Assembly (NCBI GenBank): GCA_002424045.1
Contig: DIPH01000025.1
Coordinates: 86,696-150,695, forward strand
Reading direction: 5' to 3'
DNA length: 64,000 bases
DNA from: Firmicutes bacterium UBA5493
GTDB taxonomy: Bacteria > Bacillota > Limnochordia > Darwinibacteriales > Darwinibacteriaceae
Below, piece after piece: positions 24,561 to 34,000 of the stretch. Under the pieces are notes generated by a model. It searched no databases and had not been told where the DNA came from. It saw only the letters and a program-made list of their open reading frames with translations. Made by a program: the position numbers and the translations under genes. How positions within the stretch are numbered: the first letter of the stretch is position 1; every line of letters starts with the position of its first letter.

Positions 24561-25374
24561 TTTCTAGCTCACTCCCGGGACTCGGATCGAGTGTAATTCT
24601 ACCTAGCTTCCCTGTGCGAAAATCCTTGAGGACTACCGCTGCGGCTTGGTTAACATCCACCACACCTCCACGCAGCAAACATCCTCGCCTGCGACCGATT
24701 TCGTCCAGGGGATGATCATCTAGACCTATGTTCCCATAGCGTTCCTGTAGTGAATTGGGATAACGCTGGCGTAGAAACTCCAAAAACCACCATACGACTT
24801 CAACTTGGTCGAAGACCTCATCACGTATGGATGCCACGAGGGCCAGTCGCGTGGCCACATCTTGATCTTCGAATTTTGGCCAGAGAATTCCCGGACTGTC
24901 CAAAAGCTGCATCCCCGGGGCAGATAGCCATTGTTTTCCCTTGGTAACTCCCGGTCGTGCCCCCACCTGGGCCCCTTTTCTCTTCGTCAAGCAATTGATT
25001 AAGGTCGACTTACCCACATTAGGAATCCCAACGACCAATAGGCGCGGCAAGCGCTTGAGCTCTGGAAAGGTCTTAGCGACAGACTGTCTAATCTCTCCGA
25101 GACCTTTCCCAAGAAGCAAGTTCGTACCCACAATGGTCTCGCACCTTGCTTGCCAATAGTCAATCCACAGCTCTGTCTGAGCTGGATCCGCTAGATCTGT
25201 TTTGGTCAACACGATCATTCGGGGCTTCTTGGTGAGATCTTGTAGCTCGGGATTGCGACTGCTTGAGGGCAACCTAGCATCGACGACCTCCAGGAGGCCG
25301 TCCACGAGCTTCAACTCTTCTTTGATCATCCTCTTGGCTCGGGTCATGTGCCCGGGATACCATTGTATGGTCAT
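24541..25374 (-). CDS. rbgA: Ribosome biogenesis GTPase RbgA (YlqF)
   Basis: RbgA is a circularly permuted GTPase needed for late 50S assembly. The motif order is permuted as expected: G4 LTKTDLAD (about residue 56) comes before G1 GIPNVGKSTLIN (about 117) and G3 LLDSPG. The N-terminus IQWYPGHMTRAKRMI is a family signature. It has 277 residues. It starts one base into the lepB stop and has no strong ribosome site, so it may be translated by coupling to lepB. Confidence 0.95.
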   Translation of the reverse strand: MTIQWYPGHMTRAKRMIKEELKLVDGLLEVVDARLPSSSRNPELQDLTKKPRMIVLTKTDLADPAQTELWIDYWQARCETIVGTNLLLGKGLGEIRQSVAKTFPELKRLPRLLVVGIPNVGKSTLINCLTKRKGAQVGARPGVTKGKQWLSAPGMQLLDSPGILWPKFEDQDVATRLALVASIRDEVFDQVEVVWWFLEFLRQRYPNSLQERYGNIGLDDHPLDEIGRRRGCLLRGGVVDVNQAAAVVLKDFRTGKLGRITLDPSPGSELESENDRD

Positions 25375-25937
25375 TAGGGAGTTTCAATCCTTTCCAAAAC
25401 AGGGGGTATCCGAACCGTCGATATTTGTGCCAATGGCCAGTAGATCACAAGAGCTCGGCCCACTAAGTTTTTCTTGGGGACAAAGCCAACATCTGGGTAG
25501 CGACTATCATCACTGTTTCGCCTGTTATCCCCTAACACGAAGTAATGCCCCTTCGGGACCAAGACTGGACCGAAGGTTGGCGCACTATAGGTGCCATAGG
25601 TAGGACCATTGATGTAATCCTCATCCAAACGGGAACCATTAACGTACAAGAAACCATTCTTGATGGCGACTTCGTCCCCTGGCAAACCAATAACGCGCTT
25701 GATAAACTTGCGGCGCTGATCGCCTGGATATCGGAAAACCACAACTTGACCTCGATTGGGCTCAGTGAAGCGATAAGAGACCTTTTCCACGAGAAGTCTT
25801 TGACCATGATGAAGGGAAGGTTCCATGGAACTGCCTTCCACCAGGAAAGATTGTGCGACAAAAGCTATAATAAGAGCTGCTATACCCACCGATATGATTA
25901 ATGCTTCCACGTATTCCCTAATCTCTGACTTTGACAT
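25374..25937 (-). CDS. lepB: Signal peptidase I
   Basis: Type I signal peptidase, which cleaves signal peptides of exported proteins. One N-terminal membrane anchor is seen (ALIISVGIAALIIAFVAQSFL). The catalytic Ser is in VEGSSMEPSL (about residue 38) and the general base Lys is in RRKFIKRVIGLPGD. The conserved GDNRRNSDDSR box is also present. It has 187 residues. It lies 71 bases after rplS and is directly followed by rbgA. Confidence 0.95.
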   Translation of the reverse strand: MSKSEIREYVEALIISVGIAALIIAFVAQSFLVEGSSMEPSLHHGQRLLVEKVSYRFTEPNRGQVVVFRYPGDQRRKFIKRVIGLPGDEVAIKNGFLYVNGSRLDEDYINGPTYGTYSAPTFGPVLVPKGHYFVLGDNRRNSDDSRYPDVGFVPKKNLVGRALVIYWPLAQISTVRIPPVLERIETP

Positions 25938-26008
25938 GCTTGTGCCTCCACTTCCAGCAGATGTGAAAAAGAGGAGTGTGTACCACTCCCCTTAGGACGT
26001 TCCCAAGA

Positions 26009-26353
26009 CTAACGGCGGCGTTCCTTAATGCGCGCAGCTCTGCCGGATCTCTCTCTGAGATAGTACAGACGGGCTCTGCGCACCTTACCTTGGCGAATTA
26101 CCTCAATCTTTTCAATACGGGGTGAGTTAATGGGCCATGTTCTTTCAACACCCACACCCTGGGAGATTTTTCGCACTGTGAAGTTCTCTTGAATTCCGCC
26201 ACCCATCCGCCTTAAAACGACACCCTCGAAAATTTGAATTCTCTCATTGGCGCCTTCCACAACCTTCACATGGACACGCACCGTATCACCAGCACCAAAC
26301 TGGGGATAATCAGATCGGATTTGTTCTTGTTCAATAACATCAATCACATTCAT
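26009..26353 (-). CDS. rplS: 50S ribosomal protein L19
   Basis: L19 lies at the 30S-50S interface. The 114-residue protein shows GDTVRVHVKVVEGANERIQ, FEGVVLRRMGGGIQENFTVRK and the C-terminal RRARLYYLRERSGRAARIKE. It starts within the last codons of trmD (14-base overlap) with GGGAGG upstream. The order rpsP-khpA-rimM-trmD-rplS is conserved. Confidence 0.97.
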   Translation of the reverse strand: MNVIDVIEQEQIRSDYPQFGAGDTVRVHVKVVEGANERIQIFEGVVLRRMGGGIQENFTVRKISQGVGVERTWPINSPRIEKIEVIRQGKVRRARLYYLRERSGRAARIKERRR

Positions 26354-27104
26354 TGGTATTTACCCTCCCCTCAGCGGAATACTCCTTAGCCAACTCCTGA
26401 AGAAGCTGGCGTTCTTCCGTTGATAGATCTTTTTTCTCTAATAAATCAGGTCGTCGCAAAAACGTACGTCGCAGGGCCTCTTTTAGTCTGTAGCGAGCAA
26501 TATTCCCATGGTGACCACTCAAGAGAACCTCTGGTACGCACATACCGCGAAACTCAGCGGGTCTGGTATAGTGTGGATAGTCCAGCAAACCATCTTGGAA
26601 GGAGTCCTGCTTAGCGGAGGTTTCGTCACCCAAAACCCCCGGCACAAGCCTGGTAACCGCATCCACGACCACCATGGCCGGCAACTCGCCTCCGGTTAAT
26701 ACATAATCACCAATAGAAAGCTCAAAGTCTACCCAAGCCTTGCGAACCCGCTCATCAATTTCCTCATAATGCCCGCTTAAAAGGATCAAACGCGGCAACT
26801 TAGCCAGTTGCGTTGCCATTTCTTGATTAAACACATGCCCCTGGGGCGATAGATAGACAACTGGGGCCTCAGAATCTTGCCGTACGGCCTCTAGGGCCCG
26901 TACCAAGACATCCACTTTCAATACCATTCCAGCCCCGCCCCCATAGGGCGTATCATCAACAATTTTGTGCTTATCAAGGGCATAATCTCGAATATTCCAA
27001 ACATCCACCGTAACCAGTCCACTTGTCTGGGCCTTCCCAAGAATACTAGTGGTCAGAGGCCCGGTAAACATCTCTGGGAACAAGGTGAGGATGTCAAAGT
27101 GCAT
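26340..27104 (-). CDS. trmD: tRNA (guanine-N1)-methyltransferase TrmD
   Basis: TrmD methylates G37 of tRNA and so prevents frameshifting. It is a SPOUT methyltransferase; the knot-forming segment SIGDYVLTGGELPAMVVVDAV (about residues 133-153) is intact. The N-terminus MHFDILTLFPEMF is standard. I choose the ATG at 27104, with TGGAGG 6 bases upstream, rather than the in-frame ATG at 27119 inside the rimM junction. It has 254 residues. Confidence 0.96.
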   Translation of the reverse strand: MHFDILTLFPEMFTGPLTTSILGKAQTSGLVTVDVWNIRDYALDKHKIVDDTPYGGGAGMVLKVDVLVRALEAVRQDSEAPVVYLSPQGHVFNQEMATQLAKLPRLILLSGHYEEIDERVRKAWVDFELSIGDYVLTGGELPAMVVVDAVTRLVPGVLGDETSAKQDSFQDGLLDYPHYTRPAEFRGMCVPEVLLSGHHGNIARYRLKEALRRTFLRRPDLLEKKDLSTEERQLLQELAKEYSAEGRVNTNECD

Positions 27105-27119
27105 TTTGTACCTCCACAT

Positions 27120-27656
27120 TCAGTCCAGCAAGCCCTCAAGCAACTCGACCAAGACATAACCATCGTCCAGGTTGATTTTCAGCACCACTTGCGGAATCAC
27201 AGGGATCAAAATCTCCTTGAGCTTGGTCACACCGGGGTAAGGCCTGATAACATAGACATCATTAGCGCCAGTCTGTAACACATCGGTAATCACACCCAAT
27301 TTTTCTCCAGAGGTGGTTTTACATTCTAGGCCAATGATCTGAAAAATGTAATGGCGACCAGGAGGCAGGGGCATCAATTCATCCACACTGACCTTGATCA
27401 ACATCTTTCTCAATTGCTCGGCTTCGGAGATGGTGTCAATCCCTTCAAGTTTGAGAATGACTGCTTCTTTGTGAGCACGAGAACCTTCCAAGCCAAAGAC
27501 TCCATAGGGTTCTTGGGAGTCTTCCTCAAACAACCGCACACTCTCCATGGTAAAAAAGCGCTCCGGAAACTCTGTGTGAGGTATAATCTTGACTTCGCCG
27601 CGGTTACCCTGCGTGGACACAATTTCGCCAATAACAATCCAGCTAGTTTCTTTCAT
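27120..27656 (-). CDS. rimM: Ribosome maturation factor RimM
   Basis: RimM helps maturation of the 30S head domain. The 178-residue protein shows the N-terminal IGEIVSTQGNRGEVKI, the central R-A-HK-EAVILKLEGI segment and the PRC-barrel C-terminus (IGLECKTTSGEKLGVITDVLQTGANDVYVI ending in IPVIPQVVLKIN). The start is inside the end of khpA, so translation is probably coupled; a second in-frame ATG at 27668 is possible. Confidence 0.94.
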   Translation of the reverse strand: MKETSWIVIGEIVSTQGNRGEVKIIPHTEFPERFFTMESVRLFEEDSQEPYGVFGLEGSRAHKEAVILKLEGIDTISEAEQLRKMLIKVSVDELMPLPPGRHYIFQIIGLECKTTSGEKLGVITDVLQTGANDVYVIRPYPGVTKLKEILIPVIPQVVLKINLDDGYVLVELLEGLLD

Positions 27657-27879
27657 CGATCTCCACATGGACTTGAACCCCAGATTTGATGGCAGAAGCC
27701 TTCACCACGGTGCGAATGGCCTTAGCTATCCGCCCACCCTTACCAATGAGGCGACCCATATCTTCAGGTGCCACATACATGGTGTAGACTGTCTCATGCC
27801 CCTTATCTTGAGCTTCAACTACTACCTGATCCGGGTTATCCGCAAGAGATTTCCCGATAAACTCTACTAAGTTCTTCAC
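27643..27879 (-). CDS. khpA: KH-domain RNA-binding protein KhpA (YlqC)
   Basis: A 78-residue single KH-domain protein. The GKGGRIAKAIRTVV segment (about residues 43-56) is the GXXG-containing RNA-binding loop and helix. KhpA partners with KhpB in many Firmicutes and affects cell-division transcripts; that is family knowledge. It uses a GTG start, and lies between rpsP and rimM in the conserved place. Confidence 0.94.
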   Translation of the reverse strand: MKNLVEFIGKSLADNPDQVVVEAQDKGHETVYTMYVAPEDMGRLIGKGGRIAKAIRTVVKASAIKSGVQVHVEIDERN

Positions 27880-27890
27880 ACGAACACCCC

Positions 27891-28163
27891 CTATCCTTGT
27901 TTACGGGATGCGGCAAATTTCTCCATAACTCCACTCTTCTTCAATAGAGTCTTTGCGGTGTCGCTTGGTTGGGCACCTTTTTGTAGCCAATCGAGTGCCT
28001 TTTCTTCATCAATCTTGAGCTCTACAGGCTCCGCAATGGGATTGTAGAAACCTAAGGTATCAATGAATGCGCCATCACGAGCTGCCCGAGAATCAGCCAC
28101 AACTAATCTGTAAAAAGGTCTCTTCTTCGCGCCCATTCTCTTTAGACGAATTTTCACTGCCAT
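27891..28163 (-). CDS. rpsP: 30S ribosomal protein S16
   Basis: The 90-residue product begins MAVKIRLKRMGAKKRPFYRLVVADSR, the near-universal S16 N-terminus, followed by LGFYNPIAEP. It has an ATG 6 bases after GGAGG plus spacer. It follows ffh by 44 bases in the ffh-rpsP order typical of Firmicutes. Confidence 0.97.
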   Translation of the reverse strand: MAVKIRLKRMGAKKRPFYRLVVADSRAARDGAFIDTLGFYNPIAEPVELKIDEEKALDWLQKGAQPSDTAKTLLKKSGVMEKFAASRKQG

Positions 28164-28207
28164 CTACTTTCACCTCCTACCAACATCAAATCATCTAACC
28201 TAGAAAT

Positions 28208-29557
28208 CTATTGAAACAGGGAAAACATTCCCTTCTTTCTGCGCCCCTTGGGCTTGCCCTTGGGGTTACCAGAAAACTGTTTAAGCATTTGCTTGGTCTG
28301 ACTGAACTGTTTGAGCAAGCGATTCACATCTTGAATGCGGGTGCCAGACCCTGCAGCAATTCGCTTGCGTCTTGACCCGCCAATGATTTCGGGTCTCCGC
28401 CGTTCTTCAGGGGTCATGGACTGAATAATTGCTTCGATTTTCTTGAAATGGGATTCATCAACGTCCAAGTTCTGCAACTGTTTGATGTTGCCCATGCCAG
28501 GAATCATCCCGATGAGCTGATCTATAGGACCCATCTCTTTCATCTGACTCAATTGGTCTTGAAAGTCCTCCAAGGTGAATTCAGCGTCTTTGAGCTTGGC
28601 AGCCATTTTTTCCGCCTTTTCTTCATCAACAGCGGAGACAGCTTTTTCAATCAAGGTCAGCATATCGCCCATTCCCAAAATTCGAGAGGCCATGCGATCG
28701 GGATGGAATGGTTCCAAACCATCCATCTTCTCGCTAACGCCAACATATTTGATGGGTTTTCCCGTGACGGCTTTCACCGACAGGGCGGCTCCACCTCTGG
28801 CATCTCCGTCGAGTTTGGTCAGGACAATGCCACCGAGTTCTAATTGCTCATTGAAACTCTGTGCCACATTCACCGCATCTTGTCCCGTCATGGCATCCAC
28901 AACGAGCAAGATCTCAGATGGATTCACCGCATCTTTAATTTTCACTAACTCTTCCATCAGTTCCGCATCCACATGCAGACGTCCGGCTGTATCAATGAGC
29001 ACTACATCATTGTTGTGACTCTGGGCATGTTTGTAGGCTGCCTTAGAAATATCAACAGGATCTTGCTCACCCATACTGAATACAGGAAGCTCTAACTGCT
29101 CACCTAGAGTCTGGAGCTGTTTTATGGCTGCCGGTCGGTAGATATCACAGGCCACCAATAAAGGACGATGTCCCTGGGCTTTGAGCATGCGTGCGAGTTT
29201 GCCGGTTGTGGTGGTCTTCCCAGAACCCTGCAATCCCACCATCATGATGACGCTAGGAGGTCTGGATGACAGAGTCAGCTTGACCTGGGTGCCACCCATT
29301 AGCTGTGTCAATTCTTCATTTACGATGCGGATAACTTGCTGTCCCGGTGTTAGGCTACTAAGCACCTCATGACCGGTAGCCCTTTCCTTCACATGGGCGA
29401 TAAAGTCTTTCACTACTTTGTAGTTAACATCGGCCTCCAAGAGAGCTAAACGTATCTCGCGCAGAATCTCGTCGACGTCTTTTTCGCTAAGTCTGCCTTT
29501 ACCCCGTAGTTTGCGCATTGTTTCCTGCAGGCGGGATGATAAGTTTTGAAAAGCCAT
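28208..29557 (-). CDS. ffh: Signal recognition particle protein Ffh (SRP54)
   Basis: Ffh binds signal sequences and SRP RNA and targets ribosomes to FtsY. It has an N domain (MAFQNLSSRLQETMRKLRGKG), the G domain with GLQGSGKTTTTGKLA (about residue 105), DTAGRLHVD and TKLDGDARGG. The methionine-rich M domain follows from about residue 300 and ends in a basic tail. It has 449 residues. The SRP RNA gene was not found in this window. Confidence 0.97.
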   Translation of the reverse strand: MAFQNLSSRLQETMRKLRGKGRLSEKDVDEILREIRLALLEADVNYKVVKDFIAHVKERATGHEVLSSLTPGQQVIRIVNEELTQLMGGTQVKLTLSSRPPSVIMMVGLQGSGKTTTTGKLARMLKAQGHRPLLVACDIYRPAAIKQLQTLGEQLELPVFSMGEQDPVDISKAAYKHAQSHNNDVVLIDTAGRLHVDAELMEELVKIKDAVNPSEILLVVDAMTGQDAVNVAQSFNEQLELGGIVLTKLDGDARGGAALSVKAVTGKPIKYVGVSEKMDGLEPFHPDRMASRILGMGDMLTLIEKAVSAVDEEKAEKMAAKLKDAEFTLEDFQDQLSQMKEMGPIDQLIGMIPGMGNIKQLQNLDVDESHFKKIEAIIQSMTPEERRRPEIIGGSRRKRIAAGSGTRIQDVNRLLKQFSQTKQMLKQFSGNPKGKPKGRRKKGMFSLFQ

Positions 29558-29572
29558 ATAAGCCCCTCCCTC

Positions 29573-29920
29573 CTAACTTGTTTGCCGCGCTTTGAGAATC
29601 TTCTCTTCCATAGCGGTCAAGTGAGGCGAACTCTCACCGTCTTGATAGCACAATTCGATGAGCGCCAATAAGTCCCCATAGAGTTGCTGCCGTTCTTGAT
29701 GTCTCTGTACCAAGCCAAGTTTGTTTTCAAACTCTTCGAGGATCGATCCCGTACGCTTTAGAATATCATAGATGGCTTGCCGGGATACGCCCTGTTCCTC
29801 TCCGATTTCTCCTAAGGATAGGTCTTCATGAAAATACATCTGGAAGACATCTTGTTGACGATCTGTAAGTAATGGACCATAAAAATCAAACAGTAACGCC
29901 ATGCGAAGTGCGTTTTCCAT
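29573..29920 (-). CDS. ylxM: YlxM family putative helix-turn-helix protein of the SRP operon
   Basis: A 115-residue protein with a sigma-70 region 4-like helix-turn-helix (LTDRQQDVFQMYFHEDLSLGEIGEEQGVSRQAIYDILKRTG, about residues 18-58). The family is found upstream of ffh in Firmicutes and has been described as an SRP-associated regulator; no DNA target is known. The ATG at 29920 is preferred because AGGTG lies 6-7 bases upstream. A consensus promoter precedes it. Confidence 0.9.
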   Translation of the reverse strand: MENALRMALLFDFYGPLLTDRQQDVFQMYFHEDLSLGEIGEEQGVSRQAIYDILKRTGSILEEFENKLGLVQRHQERQQLYGDLLALIELCYQDGESSPHLTAMEEKILKARQTS

Positions 29921-29959
29921 GTCATTCACCTGTTAAGCAATATTACTTTACACTACCTA

Positions 29960-29988
29960 AGTATAGTTTGGGATGTATCCCTTGTCAA
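29960..29988 (-). promoter_or_regulatory. Sigma-A-type promoter for ylxM-ffh-rpsP operon
   Basis: Minus-strand TTGACA (29983-29988), 17-base spacer, TATACT (29960-29965), one base from full consensus. The spacer contains GGGAT-ACA-TCCC, a small dyad. It starts a new transcript directly after ftsY and before ylxM. Confidence 0.8.
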
Positions 29989-29993
29989 GCATT

Positions 29994-30989
29994 TTATCTT
30001 GACGCCCCAAAAAGGGCTGCAGCAAAGGTGTTGGCATCAAAATCCTGCAAGTCCTCATATTGCTCACCTACGCCAACTAGTTTTACCGCTAAATCAAGCT
30101 CGCTCGCCAGGGCCAACACAATCCCGCCCTTGGCCGTTCCATCTAATTTCGTTAAGGCAATACCCGTCAAAGGCACAGCCTCTTGGAAAATCTTGGCCTG
30201 GGAAAGTGCATTTTGGCCAGTGGTGGCGTCAACGACCAATAGAATCTCATCTAAGTCCCGTCCCAATTCTCGCTTCACCACACGATGAACCTTAGACAAT
30301 TCACTCATGAGATTGACCTTTGTCTGCAAACGACCTGCGGTGTCCACGATCAAGACATCGGTTTTTCGGGCTTTAGCGGCATTAATGGCATCATAGGCAA
30401 CGGCCGCTGGATCCGAACCTTCCTGGTGCTTAATCAGTTCAACCCCGATGCGGTTAGCCCAGACCTCGAGCTGATCGATGGCACCTGCCCTAAAGGTATC
30501 GCCCGCAGCCAATAACACTTTGGCGCCTTCCTCTTTGAAACGGTGGGCAAGTTTGCCAATTGTGGTTGTCTTGCCTGCGCCATTCACGCCCACAACCATC
30601 AGTACATACGGTGTTTCTTCGGGAGTTTTGAGGGGCGCCGTGTTCTTGTGCAAAAGCAACACAATTTCTTCCACAAGCACGTTTTTGAGTTGTTCCGATT
30701 CGGTAATCTTCTCCGCCTTGGCCCGCTCCCTAAGACGATCTACCAAAAACAAGGACGTATCCACACCGCAGTCTGCTTGAATCAACGCTTCCTCGAGCTC
30801 CTCAAAGAGGTCTTCATCGACCTTGCGGCCTGTCATGATTTGTTCTACCTTGTCGACAAAACCCTGTTTGGTCTTCTCGAGACCACTCACAAGCTTTTGA
30901 AAAAAGCCCCGCTCCTTTTCGTGCTCACGTTTTTGTTCTTGCTTCTGTTCTTGTGTCTTTTCGTCCCCAAACATCTTCTTCCAAAACAC
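29994..30989 (-). CDS. ftsY: Signal recognition particle receptor FtsY
   Basis: FtsY is the membrane-associated GTPase receptor for the SRP. The N-terminal 40 residues are charged (KTQEQKQEQKREHEKERG). The NG domain has GVNGAGKTTTIGKLAHRF (about residue 133), DTAGRLQTKVNLM and TKLDGTAKGG. It has 331 residues, with a GTG start 7 bases after GGAGGC. It follows smc by 13 bases, as in the Bacillus rnc-smc-ftsY cluster. Confidence 0.96.
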   Translation of the reverse strand: MFWKKMFGDEKTQEQKQEQKREHEKERGFFQKLVSGLEKTKQGFVDKVEQIMTGRKVDEDLFEELEEALIQADCGVDTSLFLVDRLRERAKAEKITESEQLKNVLVEEIVLLLHKNTAPLKTPEETPYVLMVVGVNGAGKTTTIGKLAHRFKEEGAKVLLAAGDTFRAGAIDQLEVWANRIGVELIKHQEGSDPAAVAYDAINAAKARKTDVLIVDTAGRLQTKVNLMSELSKVHRVVKRELGRDLDEILLVVDATTGQNALSQAKIFQEAVPLTGIALTKLDGTAKGGIVLALASELDLAVKLVGVGEQYEDLQDFDANTFAAALFGASR

Positions 30990-31002
30990 TACGCCTGCCT
31001 CC

Positions 31003-34000
31003 TTAGGTCAATGCAACCGATATAATCTGCGAAAACCCGTCATCGCCCATTGTCACACCATACAAGGTGTGGGCTGCTTCCATCGTTCTCGGCCTGTGGG
31101 TGACGACCAAGAACTGTGTATCTTTGGAAAAGTCCTCCATGAGTCCGACGAAACGCCCCAAATTGCTTTCATCCAGAGCAGCGTCAATCTCATCCAGAAC
31201 CCAAAAAGGCGTGGGTTGAACTCTGCGAATGGCGAACAAGAGAGCTATGGCTGTGAGAGCCCGTTCTCCGCCAGAGAGTACCAACAAATTCTGCAGTTTC
31301 TTTCCGGGTGGTCTGGCCATAACATCAATTCCCGTAGTAAGGATAGATTCGGGATCCGTTAGAACCAGTTCAGCCTTGCCTCCCAAAAAAAGCTGTTTAA
31401 AGATGGATTGGAATTCCACCTGCACCTTTTTAAACACATCCCACAGCTTTGTGCGGCACAGCTTATCCATCTCACCGATCACATCTTGCAGACCCTCCCT
31501 AGCCTCGTTTAGGTCCTCTAGTTGCGTCTGCAGAAAGGAACAACGCTCCAAAACCCGCTCGTACTCCTGGGTCGCCCCGGGATTCACCAGACCTAGATCT
31601 CGGATTTGGTTGCGCAGTTCTGCAATGTTCCTCTTCAAGGTGCTTTCTTTCACGTGAACCTCCCTGGTCAAAATGCTCTCTAAGGTAAGTTCCCGCTCCG
31701 TAAGCACAGAGAGAATCTGCTCCCGATCGCGCTCTAACTGCTCTTGTTCCACTTCGCGCTTATACAAGGCGCGTTCTCGCTTGAGTTGTTCCTTCTCGAT
31801 CTGTATTAATTCTGCCCCGAGTTTCCCATGTTCTTTCTGAAGATCTTGGCGTTTCTGTTTCTCCTTCTCTAAGGTGACTTGAAGCTCCACCTTCAGAATT
31901 CTGTTCTTTTCGTTGGCAGCCTGCGTCTCCAAGATAACCTGCTCATTTTGAATTCTAGCTTCAGCCATGGCAGCAAGCTCAAGGGCGGCCTCTTGTTTAG
32001 TTCGACGGGCTGACTTCCTTTTCTGCCCCAAGTTGGCAAGTAAAATACGCTGGTTCTCCAAGACTCCCTTAAGTTCGGCCAATTCCACCTGCTTTTGAGT
32101 CTGTTCCAAAGAACACTCATCGATGGCAGCAGCCAATTCGTCTAGACTCCGCTCTTGTCCTTGAATCTGCTCGCGGCGGACTTTTTCTTCCTTCTCAAGT
32201 CTGGCAACCTCGGTGGCCGTCAGTTCCGCTTCTGACGCTAAACTTACCAGAATCGCCTCGATACTCTCGTTTTTTTCTTCAAGTTCTTCTTGGCTGTCCT
32301 GAAGCATGTCCCGCTCACGGAGAGCCTGCTCCTCGGCCTGATCAATCCTTTGACCTTCAAGCCTAGCTTCCACACCCTCTCCGTGAAGCTCTGCTAATTC
32401 TTTCTCAAAGGAAGCGATGGCGAAGAGGAGATCCTCTTCTCGCTGCGCTCCTATTTTCAGCTGTCTCTGCATGATCAGGGCCTCTGCCTCTAGGCGAACG
32501 AGCTCCCCTTTACGGGCTAGCAAACCTGAGGTACGGCTATTGAGACTCCCTCCCGTCAAGGCACCACTGGGAAAGACCACCGAGCCATCTCTGGTAACAA
32601 TGCGGGAAAATTGACGCAAATCTCGTTTGAGAGCTAGAGCGGTATCAAGGTCTTCGGTGATGACAACGCGACCTAAAAGGGAGGCTAAGGCAGGGCGATA
32701 CTCCTGAGAAAAGGTCAAGAGTTCCAAGGCTGTACCTAACACCCCTGATCTGGTAAGTAGGCAAGTCTTGTCTTTGGAAAACTCGATGCCGCCCATAGAA
32801 TCTAAGGGCAATATGGTGACGCGGCCACCTTGCACCTTTTTCAGCCACGCAATAAGAGTCTTGGCATCTTTTTCTCCTGCCGTTATCAGATTTTGCAAGC
32901 TGGATCCCAAGGCAACTTCAAAGGCGGTCTCAAGCCCCTCTGGCACCGTCACCACATCTGCAACCGTTCCTAGCACCAATTTGGACATATCACGATTCTG
33001 CATAATACGCCTTACACCAAAAGCATAACCCTCGTAGCCCTCCTCTAACTCTTGGAGGGTCTTTAGGCGTGCTTTGACCTGAGCCATTTCCCCTTCCATC
33101 AACCGCACTTCATGCTGTTCCTTAGTAAGGGAAGCTTTGGCATCCTCTAGGAGTCTTAGCGTTTCCCCTTCTCTTACGGCGTGGGCTTTCAGCTCATCCA
33201 CCAGTTCATCCTGGCGGGCCTGGAGATTTCGTCTGCGCTCTTCGTTCTCAGCCTTCCTTATGGCCAAGGCCTGGAGCTCCTTATGGTTGGCTGCAATTTG
33301 TGCTTTCAGATTATGCTCTCGTTCCGCAAAGCCTCTTTGGAAATTGCGCCTTTCTGCCAGTTCGCGCATGAAGTCGAAGAAATCATCCTTAAGCTCGTTG
33401 ACCTTACTTTGGGTCTGTCGCTGACGAAGGTGTAAGTCTTGCACACCCTTTTGGGAGGCGGCAATGACCTCCTCCTGGAGACGTATTTGTTCCAGCAGAT
33501 CCTGGATCTCTTTTTCCAAGCCTCCGTCCTCGTTCTGGAGGAGTTCGAGTTCCTTATCCCTGGCGCGGATCAAACCCGCGAGTTGCTCACTACGGGCATC
33601 TTGATTGCGCAGGCGCTCTTGATGTAGTTCAATACGATGAATCCCTTGATTATAAGCCTCTGTAAGGGCAATTAACTCTTGCTGATGGCTCTCAATAGAT
33701 TCTTCTAGACTTGCGGTTTCGGCGTCGAGTTCGGCCTTCTGCTTCTCTACATTGCTCAGCTCTTCGTTGTAGCGTTCATATTCATCCTTGAGGTCTTTCA
33801 AAGTCTTTTCGCTCTCTGCCCATGTTTCCTCTAGGGCCCTCCACGAAAGGTGGTAATAATCTAACTCGGCTGTCTGCAAACGCTCTGCTAAATCTAAGTA
33901 GAGGCGCGCTTGCTGGGCTTGTTCTCCTAAGGGCCCTAACTGGTTCTCTAATTCATGGAGAATATCCGTCACCCTGAGTAGGTCAACGCTCGTGTCCTCG

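Noticed and set aside
28448..29018. Two plus-strand open frames (131 and 147 codons) antisense to ffh
   Set aside because: They mirror the ffh G domain. No start signals and no protein features.
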